NCBI GenBank assembly: GCA_903910385.1
Contig: CAIVZM010000071.1
Coordinates: forward strand, 1 to 53,724
Length of the DNA: 53,724 nucleotides
Direction: 5' to 3'
Source: an uncultured Armatimonadota bacterium
Lineage (GTDB): Bacteria; Armatimonadota; Armatimonadia; Armatimonadales; Armatimonadaceae
Numbering within the stretch: the first letter of the stretch is position 1; each line of letters opens with the position of its first letter. A program made the translations under genes and the position numbers. This document shows, one piece after another, positions 51,678 through 53,724 of this stretch. The notes below the pieces were generated by a model. The model was not told the DNA's origin and made no database searches. It worked only from the letters and a program-made list of their open reading frames with translations.

Positions 51678-52910
51678 ATGATGAAAAACCTATCCCAAAC
51701 GGAACGCCTGACGCTACTCGCTCTTCTTCTCGCTTCGATCATTCTCTCGGTCGCATTTGCACTCCGACTACCTCTGGATGCAAACCCGGATGAGCGAGCG
51801 CATCGCGATTATGTCCGTCTACTGATCGAGACGGGGAGTTTTATCGTTTTTAGGGGAGGCGATCCGGCGTACTTTGAGACCCACCAACCACCACTGTACT
51901 ATCTGCTCTGCGCACCGGTTTTCCGTGCGACTGGCGGCGATATTTTCGCGTTACGCATGGTCGCCGCACTGATTCAGTTGATAACGATTATGGTAGTTTT
52001 CCGTGCGGCGAAAGATTTGTTTCCATCACGCCCGGAAATTGCCATTGGTGCGGCAGGATTTGTCACCTTCTTACCGACTCAGGCGCAACTGGCAGGCTCT
52101 ATCAATAATGACCCTTTGATCACCCTCTGGTGCGCTTTCCTGTTCTGGAAACTGGGACGGGTCGCATTAAAGGGAGGGAAAAACGGCATCGAAACGGCAG
52201 GAATGATAGCCCTGTTTCTGGGCGTCGGCCTTTTGACCAAGCTTTCCATGCTTCAACTTGTCCCGACGATTATTCTGGCTTACTTTATCGCTTACCGAAC
52301 ACAAAAAATCACTTTCGCGCAGGGGACGTTATTTTGCACGGTCGCCATTGTCGGCGGGTTTTTACTGGCGTCTCCGTGGCTCATTCGGAATACTCTACTG
52401 TACGGCGATCCTTTCACTCTGAAAATCTTCCCGTTGACCGCCGGAGAGCATACGCCCACGCCCGACTTCATGATGACGCAGATGCGATGGTCGTTTGGCG
52501 AGTATGTGATATTCAATGCGGTGCGTACCTTCGCCTCGTTCTGGTTTATCGTCGCGCCAAATGCCGTCCTTCCGCCTGTTCCGCCATTTCTGATCGTCGC
52601 CATCCTCGCTTTAGTAGGCATTGTGGGGGCATTTCGTTCGTCTTCCAGGGGAGGCGTCCCCGATTCGGAGCGTCGGGTCCTTTTCCTGTTCTTTCTGGGG
52701 CTGTTGATCCTGATCCCGTTCTTCGTGCGATTCAATCTGCGCTTTTATCAGGCGCAGGGAAGGTATTTTCTACCAGCGTTATTGCCTGTAACTGCGCTTT
52801 GCCTGACAGGATGGAGCAATGTGGTAGGAAAGAATCGTTCCATTTACGCGATAGCAGGAGTGGTAATCGTCCTGATTTTGCTATGCCTTCTGCAATTATC
52901 GTATTACTGA
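51678..52910 (+). CDS. GT-C-type polytopic membrane protein
   Basis: A 410-residue integral membrane protein with about ten helices. The first loop carries LDANPDERAHRDYVRLL and THQPPLYY, with the Asp-Glu pair in the place of catalytic residues in GT-C glycosyltransferases (ArnT/mannosyltransferase-like). The loop SINNDPLI after helix four is also typical. Starts at ATG 51678 or 51681; a TTG at 51666 lies upstream. A gap of about 75 bases separates it from the other GT-C gene. Together with the methyltransferase it points to a cell-surface glycan. Confidence 0.85.
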   Translation: MMKNLSQTERLTLLALLLASIILSVAFALRLPLDANPDERAHRDYVRLLIETGSFIVFRGGDPAYFETHQPPLYYLLCAPVFRATGGDIFALRMVAALIQLITIMVVFRAAKDLFPSRPEIAIGAAGFVTFLPTQAQLAGSINNDPLITLWCAFLFWKLGRVALKGGKNGIETAGMIALFLGVGLLTKLSMLQLVPTIILAYFIAYRTQKITFAQGTLFCTVAIVGGFLLASPWLIRNTLLYGDPFTLKIFPLTAGEHTPTPDFMMTQMRWSFGEYVIFNAVRTFASFWFIVAPNAVLPPVPPFLIVAILALVGIVGAFRSSSRGGVPDSERRVLFLFFLGLLILIPFFVRFNLRFYQAQGRYFLPALLPVTALCLTGWSNVVGKNRSIYAIAGVVIVLILLCLLQLSYY

Positions 52911-53039
52911 GTTTCGTTGGAATGGCGTGAGTGAGATCGTTTGTATCTTCGGCGCTGTGACCTCTCAACAAACACAAGAAAAAGCTGGCTCCCGGCGCCG
53001 CTGGATGGTGTATACTGTTTACAGGCTCTAAAATCCCGG

Positions 53040-53724
53040 ATGCTTCGTTCCCAGTTGACTGTTTCGGAGAAAGACGCACTCTGGACTGGCTCTAAGCCAC
53101 GTCCGGTGTGGCCTGACGCCGTGACTTTTCGTGAGGCGGTGCAAACCCCCGCTATCTCTTTTGGGGACGCTTCCCTCCGTGCTTCCACGCTTTCCCTTGA
53201 TCGACGCGGGCTTCCTGTCACCTATGCCGGAAAATTTGCAGTCGTCTTTCGGGCGACTTTACCAGATGGCGAATCGTGGGCGTTACGCTGTTTCACCACT
53301 CCCGGCGATGATGCGGGCGGAGCGCAACGCGCCTTCCGTTACCAGACCATTGAGAAGTATGTCAATGAGGAACGCAGCGTCTTTGTGCCGTTCCGTTATC
53401 TGGAGCAGGGAATCAAGGTTGGAGGAAGCTGGTTCCCGACATTGGCGATGCGCTGGGCGTCCGGCGTCCCGCTGGGGCGCTGGGTGGAGTCTAACCGGAG
53501 AGACCCTGTCGCATTACGGAACTTGGCGGACGCGCTGACCACTCTGCTCAATCGTCTGGAGGCATCCGGAATCGCGCATGGAGACTGGCAACACGATAAC
53601 CTGCTGATCTCGGACAACGGAAGACGTATCACTCTGGTTGACTACGATGGAATGTATGTGCCGGAGTTTGCCGGAGAAAAAAGCGTTGAGATCGGTCATC
53701 CGAACTATCAGCATCCGCGCCGCA
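53040..53724 (+). CDS. Protein-kinase-like protein, partial at window end
   Basis: The frame from ATG 53040 is open to the last base, giving 228 residues of an unfinished protein. The N-terminal part includes YAGKFAVVFRATLPDGESWALRCF, with the ATP-site glycine-containing strand and a candidate ATP-site Arg or nearby basic residue. The catalytic loop is HGDWQHDNLLIS (from His180, with Asp182 and Asn187), and the metal-binding segment VDYDGMYVPEF (Asp201, Asp203). This form is seen in bacterial kinases that occur with vWA and PP2C phosphatase proteins. A TATACT at 53011-53016 could be a -10 box. Its partners lie beyond the window. Confidence 0.85.
   Translation, partial: MLRSQLTVSEKDALWTGSKPRPVWPDAVTFREAVQTPAISFGDASLRASTLSLDRRGLPVTYAGKFAVVFRATLPDGESWALRCFTTPGDDAGGAQRAFRYQTIEKYVNEERSVFVPFRYLEQGIKVGGSWFPTLAMRWASGVPLGRWVESNRRDPVALRNLADALTTLLNRLEASGIAHGDWQHDNLLISDNGRRITLVDYDGMYVPEFAGEKSVEIGHPNYQHPRR

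Overview
This 53.7 kb window is ordinary bacterial chromosome at roughly 55% GC, most likely from a member of the Armatimonadota. The phylum call is inference. It rests on two type IV pilin-like proteins with the [28 protein letters not shown]-type N-terminus common in that phylum (shown here in pieces), three PhyH-family dioxygenases, and Gram-negative-style envelope genes (class A penicillin-binding protein, lipoproteins). There are no phage genes, insertion sequences or CRISPR arrays.

Layout. 1-3.9 kb: tail of an unknown gene, a short-chain dehydrogenase, a PhyH dioxygenase, a frameshifted yraN and a conserved unknown protein. 4-13 kb is a minus-strand housekeeping block: PBP1A, a large protein of winged-helix-like modules, rimO, a decayed secreted-protein gene on the opposite strand, a DUF1385 membrane protein, rpmE and purM. 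13-25.7 kb is a carbohydrate-acid and scavenging region: uxaC, an APH-like kinase with an MFS transporter, a second PhyH enzyme, a galactonate-dehydratase-like enolase, a secreted M28 peptidase, an Ldh-type dehydrogenase, uxaA and an alpha/beta hydrolase. 25.8-28.7 kb is a four-gene minus-strand operon with a BatA-like von Willebrand protein. 28.7-31.3 kb holds an SDR remnant, a DUF4258 protein, and a TPP riboswitch with terminator in front of a pseudopilin and thiamine pyrophosphokinase. 33.5-38.4 kb is the nusA-ylxR-infB-ylxP translation operon, lacking rimP, followed by tRNA-Val. 38.5-40.6 kb has a prokaryotic ionotropic-glutamate-receptor-like channel and a third PhyH enzyme. 40.7-44.2 kb (minus): small lipoprotein, second pseudopilin, rnc and an aspartate aminotransferase. 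44.6-52.9 kb: a secreted fibronectin-III protein, glutaminyl cyclase lipoprotein, metallophosphatase, methyltransferase and two GT-C-type membrane proteins. The window ends inside a protein-kinase-like gene.

How genes work together. uxaC and uxaA, with the Ldh-type and SDR dehydrogenases and the enolase-superfamily dehydratase, suggest uptake and breakdown of sugar acids, although no classical uxaB or kdgK is visible. Thiamine pyrophosphokinase appears to be under feedback control by its own product through the riboswitch, with a pseudopilin gene sitting between switch and enzyme. The most noteworthy items are that riboswitch-pseudopilin-thiN arrangement, a glutamate-receptor-like channel whose potassium filter is altered, a rimP-type leader hairpin with no rimP, and a three-codon leader frame before infB. 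I did not find a clearly new multi-gene system.
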